NCBI RefSeq assembly: GCF_007725405.1
Contig: NZ_CP042163.1
Span: 2,852,001 to 2,916,000 of the forward strand
Length of the DNA stretch: 64,000 nt
Source: Shouchella miscanthi
Lineage (GTDB): Bacteria > Bacillota > Bacilli > Bacillales > Bacillaceae_D
Direction: 5' to 3'
Each line of letters opens with the position of its first letter. Position 1 is the stretch's first letter. A program made the translations under genes and the position numbers. Shown piece after piece: positions 41,488 through 50,860 of this stretch. The notes under the pieces are model-generated. The model saw only the letters and a program-made list of their open reading frames with translations, made no database searches and was not told the origin of the DNA.

Positions 41488-41785
41488 GAGAGAACCTCCA
41501 TACCGTTAAGGCATTAGTTGAAACTAATCTTCATCATACCATGTCAGACTTAAATTGGAAACTGCTAAATAGCTGAAACCCAAAGCTGGCGCAGTTTTTC
41601 CATTCTTTCACATAAATCCTCCTTGCCACGAATGCGCCGTTGCTTTGGCCATAACCGGAAAGCCTTTGGCGCAAGCACAGCGTGATACTATTTGCGAAAC
41701 CTAAAAAAAGAGCTCTTCCATCCATCACTTTAAGTGACTTATTGGAAAAACTCCTTCCATAATTTAAACTAGCAAACGTTTTTTT
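41488..41785. other. Gene-free block where rnhC is expected, possible degenerate repeat
   Basis: About 300 bases between zapA and pheT. Bacillus subtilis has rnhC here; no trace of an RNase HIII frame is visible. A 64-codon open frame on the minus strand (41534-41728) lacks a credible ribosome site and has odd, Cys- and Arg-rich composition. Positions 41624-41668 form an imperfect palindrome (gcgcc...ggcgc). The content suggests an interspersed repeat or decayed DNA. Confidence 0.4.
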
Positions 41786-44212
41786 TTATGAACGTAATGT
41801 CGCTTGGTACGTATCTGTTAAAGCTTGTAACACTTGCTCATGCTGCTCTTGCACCTCTTCATCTGTTAACGTTCGTTCATTATGGCGATACGTTAACGAG
41901 AAAGCAACTGACTTTTTACCGTCCTCTAAGTGATCACCTTCATATAAATCAAACAGACTCACTTGTTTAAGTAAGCTACCGCCTGCTGCTTGAATCACTG
42001 TTGTTAAGTCGGCAACAGGAATGTGCTGATCCACGACAAGAGCAATATCTCGTCCAATCGATGGGAATTTCGGTACACCTTGGTACAGAACCATCTGATT
42101 AGCTTGGGTGAAAATCGACTCTATTGTCAATTCAAACACATAAGACTCATCAAGGTTCCACTCATCCTGTAACGCTGGATGAACTTGACCAATTATTCCA
42201 ATCGGTTCACCTTTTAACAAAACGGTTGCGGTACGACCAGGATGAAAATCAGCTTGTTCTACTTGCTTGAAACTCACGATATCTGTTAAACCGAGTGAAG
42301 CAAATAGTTGCTCAACCATGCCTTTTAACAAGAAGAAATCACTTTGCTTCTTCTCGCCTTGCCACATATGGTTTAAGTAAGTGCCGCTAATAAAACCAGC
42401 GACACGCTCTTCTTCTCTAGGTAATGTCGTTAATGTTTCTTCCGTTGTTAAGAAAACGGACCCTAGTTCATAAATAAAAAGGTCTTGATTACGGTGGTTA
42501 CGGTTATGAGCAGCGATATCATATAAATGTGGCAGCAAGCTCGTACGCATCACACTTCGTTCTTCACTCATCGGCTTGTCAATGCGTATTGGCTGGTAGA
42601 CATCGTCAACGAAACGTGCTGCTTTGGCAGGACTTGTTAAAGAGTAGCTTATGACATCTGCCAACCCAGAAGCGCTAAGAACACTGCGAATTTGAGTGCG
42701 AATGAGCTGTTTCGGCGATCGTTTTCCTTGAGTGGTTGTGCCGATTGGTAACGTAGAAGGAATGTTATCATATCCGTGTATACGTGCGACTTCTTCATAA
42801 AGGTCTTGTTTAATCACAAGGTCTTTTCGACGCTCAGGGATGGTGACAACGAGATCATGATCTACTTTTTCGCACGGAAGCTGGAGACGCCCCATGATGC
42901 TAGCCACTTCAGATATGGATAAAGTCGTTCCTAAACGATGGTTCATTTGATCCAAGTTAAGAGAAATCGTTGTTTCTTTTTTCACACGATGATCGACAGT
43001 TACATCGCCACTTAATACTTGACCACCAGCTAAGTCTTGAATTAAGTAAGCTGCTCTCCTCGCCGCTTCTCCAATTCTGCTCTCATTCACACCTTTTTCA
43101 AATCGAGCACTTGAATCGCTTCTCAGATTGTTTCGTTTAGATGACTTTCGAACAAGTCCAGGTGCAAACGATGCCGCTTCAAGAACAATCGTTGTGGTTG
43201 AATCTGTCACTTCGGAATCCAATCCGCCCATTACCCCTGCTAAAGCAACAGGCTCTTTTCCATTCGTAATAACGAGTTGCTCTTGGCTTAACGTCCGTTC
43301 AATCCCATCTAATGTAGTGAATGATTCATCGCTGTACGCGCGTCGAACGTGAATTTTTCCTGTTCCAAGGGCATGATAGTCAAACGCATGTAACGGCTGA
43401 CCATATTCAAGCAACACATAGTTCGTCACGTCTACCACATTGCTTATCGGGCGTATTCCCGCTGCCATTAGGCGATTTTGTAACCAAGCAGGTGAAGGTC
43501 CAACTTGAACATTTTTTATTACTAGTGCTTGGTAAAATGGTGTTTCTTCAGCATGATCAACTTGTACGCTAATATAATCTTCAGCCGCTTCTTTAATTTC
43601 TCTTACTTTTGCTTTTGGCAACTTAACTGGACGATCATATAGAGCCGCTAACTCATAGGCTACACCAATCATATGCATACAATCTGATCGATTCGCAGTT
43701 AAGTCTAGTTCAAGAACTCGATCATTTAATGCCATTATCGCAAGCACATCATCTCCAGGGTCTACTTCTGCACCCTCGGGAAAAACATAAATTCCTTCTG
43801 CATAGCGCTTAGGAACAAGCTTTCCTTCAATGCCAAGCTCTTGTAAAGAGCAAATCATCCCTTGAGAAAGTTGGCCTCTTAATTTTGCCTTTTTAATCTT
43901 CACATTACCGGGTAATCGCGCTCCAACCTTAGCAACAGCCACATATTGACCAGCGTCAACATTCGGTGCACCGCAAACAATTTGAACTGGTTCCTCTTCC
44001 CCAATGTCTACTTGGCAGACATTTAATTTATCTGCGTCTGGATGTTGCTCAATTGCTTTTACATAACCGACCACAATGTTGGTTGCGCCGTTGTTTCGAT
44101 TATGAATAAAATCAATTTCGATTCCACTTCGCGTCATCTTCTCCGCAATTTCTTCTGGCGTAATATCATCTATTTCAATGTAGTGTTGTAACCATTCGTA
44201 TGAAACTAACAT
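41786..44212 (-). CDS. pheT: Phenylalanyl-tRNA synthetase beta subunit
   Basis: The 808-residue beta chain. It has the N-terminal EMAP/tRNA-binding domain (HPDADKLNVCQVDIGEEE near 57), the B3/B4 editing domain (about 210-380, with GVMGGLDSEVTDST near 329), B5, the catalytic-like core near 480-680 and the C-terminal ferredoxin-fold anticodon-binding domain (PKFPSIGRDIALVVD near 716). Translated from ATG 44212 with a gaggggg site, 16 bases after pheS. Confidence 0.97.
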   Translation of the reverse strand: MLVSYEWLQHYIEIDDITPEEIAEKMTRSGIEIDFIHNRNNGATNIVVGYVKAIEQHPDADKLNVCQVDIGEEEPVQIVCGAPNVDAGQYVAVAKVGARLPGNVKIKKAKLRGQLSQGMICSLQELGIEGKLVPKRYAEGIYVFPEGAEVDPGDDVLAIMALNDRVLELDLTANRSDCMHMIGVAYELAALYDRPVKLPKAKVREIKEAAEDYISVQVDHAEETPFYQALVIKNVQVGPSPAWLQNRLMAAGIRPISNVVDVTNYVLLEYGQPLHAFDYHALGTGKIHVRRAYSDESFTTLDGIERTLSQEQLVITNGKEPVALAGVMGGLDSEVTDSTTTIVLEAASFAPGLVRKSSKRNNLRSDSSARFEKGVNESRIGEAARRAAYLIQDLAGGQVLSGDVTVDHRVKKETTISLNLDQMNHRLGTTLSISEVASIMGRLQLPCEKVDHDLVVTIPERRKDLVIKQDLYEEVARIHGYDNIPSTLPIGTTTQGKRSPKQLIRTQIRSVLSASGLADVISYSLTSPAKAARFVDDVYQPIRIDKPMSEERSVMRTSLLPHLYDIAAHNRNHRNQDLFIYELGSVFLTTEETLTTLPREEERVAGFISGTYLNHMWQGEKKQSDFFLLKGMVEQLFASLGLTDIVSFKQVEQADFHPGRTATVLLKGEPIGIIGQVHPALQDEWNLDESYVFELTIESIFTQANQMVLYQGVPKFPSIGRDIALVVDQHIPVADLTTVIQAAGGSLLKQVSLFDLYEGDHLEDGKKSVAFSLTYRHNERTLTDEEVQEQHEQVLQALTDTYQATLRS

Positions 44213-44228
44213 TTATTTTTTATCCCCC

Positions 44229-45263
44229 TCACTTTGTATGAAACTGCTGTAGAAACCGGTTATCATTTGTATAAAACTGGCGAATATCATCAACGTCATA
44301 CTTTAGCATCGCTAGTCGCTCAACACCCATTCCAAAAGCAAATCCACTGTATTCATTTGGATCAAATCCACTCATTTCGAGTACACGGGGATGAACCATG
44401 CCTGCGCCTAATACTTCAATCCAGCCAGATTGCTTACACACTCGACAGCCTTGTCCTTTGCAAATCCCACATGACACGTCAATTTCTACTGATGGTTCTG
44501 TAAAAGGAAAGAAGCTTGGACGTAAACGAATTTCGCGATCTTGTCCAAAAAACTGTTTAGCAAAGAGTTCAAGTACACCTTTTAAATCACTCATACGAAC
44601 GTCTTTGTCTACATAAAGCCCTTCTGCTTGCATAAATTGATGAGAATGAGTCGCATCATCATCATCACGTCTAAATACTTTTCCTGGAGCGACTACTTTA
44701 ACTGGCCCCTTCCCTTTATGAGCTTCCATTGTTCGTGCTTGAACTGGCGATGTCTGCGTTCGAAGCAATGTGTCCTCTGTTATATAGAAAGAGTCTTGCA
44801 TATCACGAGCAGGGTGATCTTTCGGTAAGTTTAAGGCTTCAAAATTGTAATAGTCTGTTTCAATTTCAGGACCTTCCCCAACTGAAAAGCCCATTCCTAA
44901 AAAGATTTCTTCAATTTCACGAACGACTTGATTTAGTGGGTGGGTTGTTCCTTGTGTCGGTTTACGTCCAGGTAGCGTGACGTCAATCGTTTCTGCCTTT
45001 AATTTCTGATCAAGAGCAGAAGCGGCCATCTTCTCCATTTTTTCGTCAATTGCTGCTTTAATCTCATCACGAACGACATTAGCCAATGCGCCAATAACCG
45101 GTCGCTCTTCAGCAGATAACTTCCCCATCCCACGTAATACTTCCGTGATCGGACCTTTTTTCCCTAAATAGGCGACGCGTACGTCTTGTAATTCTTTCTC
45201 TGATTGAGCTGCTGTCACTTTAGCTAACGCTTCTTGTTTTAATCCTTCTAATTGTTCTCGCAT
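44229..45263 (-). CDS. pheS: Phenylalanyl-tRNA synthetase alpha subunit
   Basis: The 344-residue catalytic chain. N-terminal coiled coil, then class II core with motif 2 [20 protein letters not shown] near residue 210 and motif 3 [14 protein letters not shown] near 310. A Cys-rich insertion [16 protein letters not shown] near 274 is typical of Bacillus PheS. Start ATG 45263 ([10 protein letters not shown]) behind gggaggc; the 27 preceding in-frame codons belong to the T-box terminator. Confidence 0.97.
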   Translation of the reverse strand: MREQLEGLKQEALAKVTAAQSEKELQDVRVAYLGKKGPITEVLRGMGKLSAEERPVIGALANVVRDEIKAAIDEKMEKMAASALDQKLKAETIDVTLPGRKPTQGTTHPLNQVVREIEEIFLGMGFSVGEGPEIETDYYNFEALNLPKDHPARDMQDSFYITEDTLLRTQTSPVQARTMEAHKGKGPVKVVAPGKVFRRDDDDATHSHQFMQAEGLYVDKDVRMSDLKGVLELFAKQFFGQDREIRLRPSFFPFTEPSVEIDVSCGICKGQGCRVCKQSGWIEVLGAGMVHPRVLEMSGFDPNEYSGFAFGMGVERLAMLKYDVDDIRQFYTNDNRFLQQFHTK

Positions 45264-45295
45264 CTTATAGCCTCCCTTAGCATTCAAGAAAACAA

Positions 45296-45540
45296 CAAAA
45301 AGAGCCTCCATCCCCTGGAAAGGGACGAAAGCTCGCGGTACCACCCTTAGTTCACATACGTAAAAACGTTGACTTCATTCACTATAACGGCTCTTAACCG
45401 GTATCCTCTTTTAAGAGGACAGCTCCAGAGTGAATTCAGTCCTGCCGTTCCTTAAAGTTGCTTCCAGTCTAGACAACTTCTCCCTATAAGGTGGTCATGA
45501 ACGTACTACTCTCTATCATTGCTTTTTTCGTTATTTTATT
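45296..45540 (-). promoter_or_regulatory. T-box leader of pheST, Phe specifier (UUC)
   Basis: The T-box core agggtggtaccgcg lies at about 45336-45349 on the minus strand. The triplet TTC is in gactgaaTTCactctggagc near 45424-45443, in the specifier position. The terminator hairpin gagcttt...aggctc with a T-run is at 45297-45334. Uncharged tRNA-Phe would promote readthrough. Confidence 0.95.
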
Positions 45541-45547
45541 GTCTTCT

Positions 45548-45576
45548 ATTATAATCAACTTGCCCTTAATGTGCAA
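45548..45576 (-). promoter_or_regulatory. Promoter of the pheST T-box transcript
   Basis: TTGCAC, 17 bases, TATAAT on the minus strand, ending right at the ysgA stop codon. Confidence 0.8.
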
Positions 45577-45578
45577 GG

Positions 45579-46322
45579 CTACCCTTGTAAAGAAAAAAGC
45601 AAAATGCCAGTTGCTATTCCTACATTAAGCGACTCCGAACGCTGACTGATTGGAATATAGACATTTTCGGTTGCTTGAGAAAGTAAAGAGGGCTGTACAC
45701 CTTCTCCTTCATTCCCTACGAGTAGTGCAAAGGAAGGGTAGGTTTGATCTCGCTTAAGAGGAGAAGCGTTTGTTAAAGCTGTACCTATGACGGGTACAGT
45801 TTCCTTTTTAAAAGTCTCTATCCATTGATGAAGATCACCTGTGTAAACAGGCATGTGAAATAAAGCACCTTGGGTCGAGCGAATGACTTTATCATTATAT
45901 ACATCCACTGTTCCTTTACCTAAGATGACGCCTGACGCATGTAGTGCGAGAGCCGTCCGTATGATCGTCCCAACGTTTCCTGGATCTTGAACGCTATCAA
46001 GCAACACATACGTTCCGGTTAACGACGTCGGTTGTTTCCAAACTTTTTTTTGACAAACGGCGATGATACCTGGAGCCGTTTCGGTCATTGATAATTCATC
46101 CATAACTGCTTGTGTGACATAGTATACAGAACCAGAGAAAGGTGTCTCATAGTCGGTACGAGTTGTGATCATCGCCTCGATCGCAACAGATGCTGCAAGT
46201 GCCTCATCAACTAGATGATCGCCTTCTATGAGGAATGAGTCAGCCTGCTCTCTCCCTTTTCTCGTGTGTAACTTTTTCCATGCCTTTACGCGTTCATTTT
46301 TCGTTGATTCAATTGTCTTCAA
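45579..46322 (-). CDS. ysgA: SpoU/TrmH-type RNA 2'-O-methyltransferase YsgA
   Basis: A 247-residue SPOUT methyltransferase. N-terminal substrate-binding domain (RKGREQADSFLIEGDHLVDEAL) and C-terminal knotted SAM domain with motif 1 LLDSVQDPGNVGTIIRTA near residue 108, ALLVGNEGEGVQP near 200 and IPISQRSESLNVGIATGILLF near 222. It likely methylates a ribose in 23S rRNA. It starts with TTG 46322 behind gagaggg. Its location beside pheST is conserved. Confidence 0.93.
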   Translation of the reverse strand: MKTIESTKNERVKAWKKLHTRKGREQADSFLIEGDHLVDEALAASVAIEAMITTRTDYETPFSGSVYYVTQAVMDELSMTETAPGIIAVCQKKVWKQPTSLTGTYVLLDSVQDPGNVGTIIRTALALHASGVILGKGTVDVYNDKVIRSTQGALFHMPVYTGDLHQWIETFKKETVPVIGTALTNASPLKRDQTYPSFALLVGNEGEGVQPSLLSQATENVYIPISQRSESLNVGIATGILLFSLQG

Positions 46323-46373
46323 CTGTTTACCCTCTCTTTTTTACTGTTCTTCCTAAAAGAATAGCTTGTTTTA

Positions 46374-46405
46374 TACATAATTTCTACCCTTTAGAAGCCA
46401 TACTA
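46374..46405 (+). promoter_or_regulatory. Possible sigma-G promoter of sspI
   Basis: The -10 CATACTA matches the sigma-G consensus CATNNTA. The -35 (ACATA) and the spacing are weaker. It lies about 33 bases before the sspI start. Small acid-soluble spore protein genes are typical forespore sigma-G targets. Confidence 0.4.
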
Positions 46406-46437
46406 TAGAGGATTCATTTAACCTAGGGGGTAATCGC

Positions 46438-46644
46438 ATGGGATTTAACTTACGTGGTGCCATTATGTCTAATATTCAAGGATCAAGCCAAGAGGATGTT
46501 GAAGCAACGATTCTAGACGCTATTCAAAGCGGCGAAGAAAAGATGCTTCCTGGACTTGGCGTTCTCTTTGAAGTGTACTGGCAGCAAGCAGATGAATCAA
46601 CAAAAGATCAACTTTGCGCCGATATTAGCAAAGGCTTAAACTAA
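46438..46644 (+). CDS. sspI: Small acid-soluble spore protein I
   Basis: A 68-residue minor SASP. MGFNLRGAIMSNIQGSSQEDVEATI and GEEKMLPGLGVLFEVYWQ are the SspI family signature. It is made in the forespore and is not an alpha/beta-type DNA binder. A taggggg site precedes the ATG. Monocistronic with its own terminator, next to ysgA as in Bacillus subtilis. Confidence 0.96.
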   Translation: MGFNLRGAIMSNIQGSSQEDVEATILDAIQSGEEKMLPGLGVLFEVYWQQADESTKDQLCADISKGLN

Positions 46645-46675
46645 AAAAAGCGAGCGATTCCGCTCGCTTTTTTTG
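46643..46675 (+). terminator. Terminator of sspI
   Basis: The stem aaaaagcgagcg/cgctcgcttttt with a T-run directly after the sspI stop. Confidence 0.88.
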
Positions 46676-46748
46676 TATATACCTTTTAAGACTACTTGCC
46701 TTTATCCCGCATAGACATAGTACATGTCTATTATTTGAGGTGTAACCT

Positions 46749-46934
46749 TTGCTAATCCGATGGTTCTTTTCCATAATCGCATTCATCCTACTGTGTTACG
46801 GTATATCGTTTATGTTTCAACATCCGATGGAAACATATGGGTTCCGTGGATTTCGCTTTTTCTTATTTATCTTCCATCTTTGCATCTTCTTATATGGCAT
46901 TGATTTAATTCGTAATCGTTTAAACGAACCTTAA
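46749..46934 (+). CDS. Small membrane protein, two spans
   Basis: A 61-residue protein with two hydrophobic segments (about 4-22 and 36-54) joined by a short loop with Gly, Phe and Arg (ETYGFRGFRFF). It starts with TTG 46749, six bases after gaggtg. No family is recognised. Its stop overlaps the end of the convergent 46931 gene by four bases. Function unknown. Confidence 0.7.
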   Translation: MLIRWFFSIIAFILLCYGISFMFQHPMETYGFRGFRFFLFIFHLCIFLYGIDLIRNRLNEP

Positions 46935-47215
46935 TTCATATAAACGACATTAATCAGAATAAATAAGACGACGACGCTTAAACCGATTAAAACCCATGGC
47001 GCCAATTTCCACTTCCCTTTTTCTCCTTTTCCAAGAGAGGCCAAACTAAAGCCAACACTAGCAAATAAGACGAGTAGTGCAATGGAACCAAGCGCATTGG
47101 TGACCCATGAAGGATAAGTTGTTGCAAAACCCGTTATAAGAAACACCGCAAATACGCTCAGCATAACAGAAGAAATGACTGTTAACACAAAAGACCACTT
47201 TCCGTATCGATCCAT
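46931..47215 (-). CDS. Small membrane protein, three spans
   Basis: A 94-residue protein with hydrophobic segments at about 8-29, 39-60 and 73-92 and a basic loop GKGEKGKWK. The ATG follows ggggtt. It lies 17 bases after the M42 peptidase gene and may be cotranscribed with it. No family is recognised. Confidence 0.75.
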   Translation of the reverse strand: MDRYGKWSFVLTVISSVMLSVFAVFLITGFATTYPSWVTNALGSIALLVLFASVGFSLASLGKGEKGKWKLAPWVLIGLSVVVLFILINVVYMN

Positions 47216-47232
47216 TTGCTAACCCCTTTTAC

Positions 47233-48303
47233 TTATGAACCAAACGTTAACTGTTTCACTGTGTCTGCATCCAATTTTTTAATGACTTCCACTAATAGCT
47301 TGACCGTATTCTCATAGTCATCTCGATGTAAAATACCTGCATGAGTGTGGATGTATCGCGTCGCAACGGTAATGGAAAGAGCCGGTACCCCATTTGCAGT
47401 CAAATGAATAGAGCCAGAATCAGTACCTCCACCTGCAATCGAATCATATTGATACGGTATTTTATTTTCATCTGCCGTTTGTATAACAAGATCTCGAAGA
47501 TCTTTATGAGGGATCATCGATGCATCAAACAAGATGATTTGCGGACCTTTCCCTAAGGTACCTTCGCCTTTTGTTCCAGGTGTGTCAGCTCCTATCCCTA
47601 CATCAACACCAAATCCAATATCTGGTTGAACAGCATGGGCGCTTGTCTTTGCTCCTCGTAATCCTACTTCCTCTTGGACGGTACCCACACCATAGACAAC
47701 ATTAGGGTGCTCTTGACCTTGTAACTGTTTTAAGACGTCAATAGCGATTGCGCACCCGATACGGTTATCCCAAGCCTTCGCCATTAATAGCTTTTCATTT
47801 TTCATAACGGTAAATTCACAAACTGGCACAACTGCATCTCCTGGCATAATTCCAAATTCAGCTGCTTCTTCTTTAGAGCTTGCCCCAACGTCTATAAACA
47901 TGTCTTTTATATCAACAGGTTTTTTTCGAGCCTCTGGTGACAAAACATGAGGTGGTTTAGAGCCGATGACACCTGCAACATTTCCTTTTTTCGTCATAAT
48001 GGTCACTCGTTGTGCGAGCATCACTTGCCCCCACCAGCCACCAATCGTTTGAAAACGTAGGAAACCTTTATCGTCAATTGTCGTCACCATAAAGCCAATC
48101 TCATCTAAATGGCCAGCAATCATAATTTTAGGACCTGCTTCATTGCCCACTTTCTTAGCAATCAAACTTCCTAGATGATCGGTCTCGATCGAATCCGCAT
48201 ATGGAGAGATGTATGATTTCATTACATCTCTAGCTTCTTTCTCAAAGCCAGAAATTCCATTTGCATCTGTTAAATCTTTTAGCATTTGTAATTGTTGATC
48301 CAA
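47233..48303 (-). CDS. ysdC: M42-family metallo-aminopeptidase YsdC
   Basis: A dinuclear-metal glutamyl aminopeptidase/cellulase M family protein of 356 residues. Metal and catalytic motifs are [10 protein letters not shown] near residue 63, [13 protein letters not shown] near 177, [16 protein letters not shown] near 208 and [10 protein letters not shown] near 229. PDZ-like and dimerisation insertions are present, as in tetrahedral aminopeptidases. The TTG at 48303 (reads [10 protein letters not shown]) lies eight bases after gggag and fits homologue length; the frame is open 25 codons farther. Confidence 0.92.
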   Translation of the reverse strand: MDQQLQMLKDLTDANGISGFEKEARDVMKSYISPYADSIETDHLGSLIAKKVGNEAGPKIMIAGHLDEIGFMVTTIDDKGFLRFQTIGGWWGQVMLAQRVTIMTKKGNVAGVIGSKPPHVLSPEARKKPVDIKDMFIDVGASSKEEAAEFGIMPGDAVVPVCEFTVMKNEKLLMAKAWDNRIGCAIAIDVLKQLQGQEHPNVVYGVGTVQEEVGLRGAKTSAHAVQPDIGFGVDVGIGADTPGTKGEGTLGKGPQIILFDASMIPHKDLRDLVIQTADENKIPYQYDSIAGGGTDSGSIHLTANGVPALSITVATRYIHTHAGILHRDDYENTVKLLVEVIKKLDADTVKQLTFGS

Positions 48304-48406
48304 ATTTAGCACTCCCTCTTTGCACAATACCGTTAGTATAACGAAATTTCTTTTTTTCAACAAACGTTTAGTGGACAAGTTGTTCGGGAAACTTTATAAC
48401 TATTAA

Positions 48407-48433
48407 TGAAACCTTCCTTTTTCTTCTTACGTA
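48407..48433 (+). promoter_or_regulatory. Sigma-W promoter of ysdB
   Basis: TGAAAC, 17 bases, CGTA: a full match to the sigma-W -35 and -10 elements, 41 bases before the ysdB start. Bacillus subtilis ysdB is a known sigma-W gene. Confidence 0.88.
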
Positions 48434-48475
48434 GTATGACTAGTAAGGGATCTATTTTGAAAGGAGCTGTCCTCT

Positions 48476-48883
48476 ATGCTTGTTATTCTATTCCGCATTC
48501 TCATTATCTTAACCATAATTGTCATTGCTTATAGCCTCATTAAATATATAGTAAAGCCTGAGAGGAAGCTGACAAAAGCGCAGGAAAAAAGAGAATTTTA
48601 TTTCCTTGATGAAGAGGATAATGTCCGAAAAAATTTTTTTATAACGTATAAGGGCTTAATGTTTGAAGGGGAAAAATATTTAGAGGCTACAGCTGATTCC
48701 TTTGACATTACTCGTATTCACATGCAAATGGATCAGCATTCTTTAAAGGGCTTTCGCTATGAAGACTTTCATTTTTTAGAAGAAGAAATTCGAATCCGCT
48801 ATCCAAAAGCTTCAATAGAATGGTCAAAACCAGTTAAAGCGTTCATGAAATCGTCATCGACAAGCGATCAACCTATTACGTAA
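48476..48883 (+). CDS. ysdB: Sigma-W pathway protein YsdB
   Basis: A 135-residue protein with one N-terminal membrane span (about 3-26) and a cytoplasmic domain containing PERKLTKAQEKREFYFLDEEDNVRKNFF and GLMFEGEKYL, as in YsdB. It is presumed to act in the envelope-stress response because of its sigma-W promoter; its biochemical role is unknown. Start ATG 48476 with aaaggagc. Confidence 0.9.
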   Translation: MLVILFRILIILTIIVIAYSLIKYIVKPERKLTKAQEKREFYFLDEEDNVRKNFFITYKGLMFEGEKYLEATADSFDITRIHMQMDQHSLKGFRYEDFHFLEEEIRIRYPKASIEWSKPVKAFMKSSSTSDQPIT

Positions 48884-48897
48884 GTAAGCAAAGACAA

Positions 48898-48936
48898 CGC
48901 CAGCATACTCTTACTTGAGTACGCTGGCGTTTTGTT
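48898..48936. terminator. Bidirectional terminator between ysdB and the symporter gene
   Basis: The long stem aacgccagc-tactc/gagta-gctggcgtt between convergent genes. Confidence 0.85.
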
Positions 48937-48937
48937 A

Positions 48938-50464
48938 TTACTCGGCTTTTTTCAAGCCAATATTAGCTCGAACCTTTACTTCAGAATATTTCTGCTCATT
49001 TCGTTCTTTAGATAAATAGGTGCCAATAATGCCTCCTAAGAAGCCAATAGGAACTGAAATAATTGCCGGATTCGTTAAATCAATTAACGGATCACCGACT
49101 ATAAACGCAGTGCCATCAGCTCTTATGACATTCGGACTCACGGCAACTAAGAACAACGCAGACAGTAAACCTGATAGCATAGCCGTAATGGCCCCCGTTG
49201 TGTTAAAACGCTTCCAATAGATGGTGTATACGATGACTGGGAGATTCGCACTTGCCGCCACACAGAACGCTAGTGCAACTAAAAAAGCAACGTTCATATT
49301 TTGAGCAAACAGGGCAAGTATGATTGACAAGATCGCTACTGTGACAGAGGCTAGTCGCGCTGCTACCACTTCTTGTTTTGGTGTTGCTTGACCCTTTTTA
49401 ATGATTTGTCCATACACATCATGGGCAAATGCAGATGCTCCTGACAAAACTAGACCAGCAACAACAGCAAGAATCGTCGCAAATGCAACAGCTGCTACAA
49501 ACGACATGAATAGTTCTCCACCCAGCTCCTCAGCTAATAAAGGGGCTGCCATATTCCCAGCTGGATTTGCTTCCATTATAGCATCAGAACCTACAAAAGC
49601 AGCTGCACCAAAGCCTAAGAAAATCGTAAGTAAATAGAAGATCCCAACAATCCACGTTGCCGTTACAACAGAGCTTCTTGCTGTCTTCGCATCTCTTACT
49701 GTGAAGAAGCGCATAAGAATATGTGGAAGCCCCGCTGTACCTAGTACTAATGCAAGCATTAAGGAAATGGAATCAATTGGAGCTCTTCCCTGGCCACCTG
49801 GATTTAAAAACCCTTCTCCTTCCATTGAACTTACCGTTGAGAACATTTCAGCAATATTAAAGTTAAATTGAAACAGCACCATAATGGAGATTAACACTGT
49901 AGCAATCATAAGCAATGCTGCTTTTACGATTTGCACCCAGCTCGTCGCAGTCATTCCTCCAAAAAGTACATACGTTGTCATCATCACGCCTACTAGTAAA
50001 ACAGCCCATGTATAAGGAATATTGAAAAGAAGTTGTATAAGTGCACCGGCTCCTACAAGTTGCGCAATCATATAGAAAATGACAATGGTAATCGTACTTC
50101 CAGCGGCGACACCTCGAACTTTCCGAGCATCGAATCGAGAATGAATCATATCAGCTAATGTATATTTTCCTAGGTTGCGCAACGGCTCGGCGACAATGAA
50201 CATTACGACGAGGTACGCGACTAAGTAACCAATACTATAAAAGAAACCATCAAATCCAAAAAGGGCTATTGCACCTGCTATCCCTAGAAAAGATGCCGCA
50301 GATAAATAATCTCCAGCAATCGCCAAACCATTTTGCCACCCTGTAAGCCCGCCTCCTGCTGTATAAAATTCACTTGCTGTTTTTGTTCGCTTGGCAGCAA
50401 AATACGTAATAACAAGGGTTAATGCAACGATTGCTAAAAACAGTGTAATGACGGCTGGATTCAT
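48938..50464 (-). CDS. Sodium:solute symporter (ActP/YwcA type), likely monocarboxylate
   Basis: A 508-residue SSS-family transporter with about 13 membrane spans. ASEFYTAGGGLTGWQNGLAIAGDYLSAASFLG near residue 31 is the family start, followed by RFFTVRDAKTARSS near 253. Closest in layout to acetate/pyruvate carriers paired with a DUF485 protein (ActP-YjcH, YwcA-YwcB). It overlaps the DUF485 gene by four bases (ATGA). A cre site lies in the operon promoter, which fits catabolite-repressed uptake. The substrate is inferred. Confidence 0.9.
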   Translation of the reverse strand: MNPAVITLFLAIVALTLVITYFAAKRTKTASEFYTAGGGLTGWQNGLAIAGDYLSAASFLGIAGAIALFGFDGFFYSIGYLVAYLVVMFIVAEPLRNLGKYTLADMIHSRFDARKVRGVAAGSTITIVIFYMIAQLVGAGALIQLLFNIPYTWAVLLVGVMMTTYVLFGGMTATSWVQIVKAALLMIATVLISIMVLFQFNFNIAEMFSTVSSMEGEGFLNPGGQGRAPIDSISLMLALVLGTAGLPHILMRFFTVRDAKTARSSVVTATWIVGIFYLLTIFLGFGAAAFVGSDAIMEANPAGNMAAPLLAEELGGELFMSFVAAVAFATILAVVAGLVLSGASAFAHDVYGQIIKKGQATPKQEVVAARLASVTVAILSIILALFAQNMNVAFLVALAFCVAASANLPVIVYTIYWKRFNTTGAITAMLSGLLSALFLVAVSPNVIRADGTAFIVGDPLIDLTNPAIISVPIGFLGGIIGTYLSKERNEQKYSEVKVRANIGLKKAE

Positions 50465-50787
50465 AGACTAGCCCTCTCTTTCTGTTCACTTTCTTCGATT
50501 ACCTCTTCAGCGAGTTTATCGAATTTAGCCGCTTTTTTTACGTAAAGCGTACACAAAGTCCAGGTCATGATAAATTGTGCTACAGCTAACACCCAAGCCC
50601 ACGTAATATCGCCAAAAACTCGTCCATTTAACACATCTGTATAAACGGCAAGTACGGGTAACGAAAAGTAAAAAAGCATAAAAAAGATGATGGATGGAAT
50701 TAAAAAGCCTTTTTTCTCTTTCATCAGACGTTTAAAAGACGGGCTCTTCTCAATTTTCTCATAGTACGAATCCTGATTTTTCCTCAT
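50461..50787 (-). CDS. DUF485 membrane protein (YwcB/YjcH type)
   Basis: A 108-residue protein with two spans. YYEKIEKSPSFKRLMKEKKGFLIPSI and the WAWVLAVAQFIMTWTLCTLYVKKAAKFD segment define DUF485. It always accompanies SSS monocarboxylate symporters and is probably an accessory subunit. First gene of the pair, with a gaggagg site. Confidence 0.92.
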   Translation of the reverse strand: MRKNQDSYYEKIEKSPSFKRLMKEKKGFLIPSIIFFMLFYFSLPVLAVYTDVLNGRVFGDITWAWVLAVAQFIMTWTLCTLYVKKAAKFDKLAEEVIEESEQKERASL

Positions 50788-50860
50788 GCCGACTCCTCCT
50801 CTATGGGTTTCAATTCATTAGTAAAACGATTTTCCTCCTTAAACATATCAGAATATATTT

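Noticed and set aside
41534-41728. 64-codon open frame on the minus strand between zapA and pheT
   Set aside because: No credible ribosome site, atypical Cys/Arg-rich composition and position in a suspected repeat; not called as a gene.
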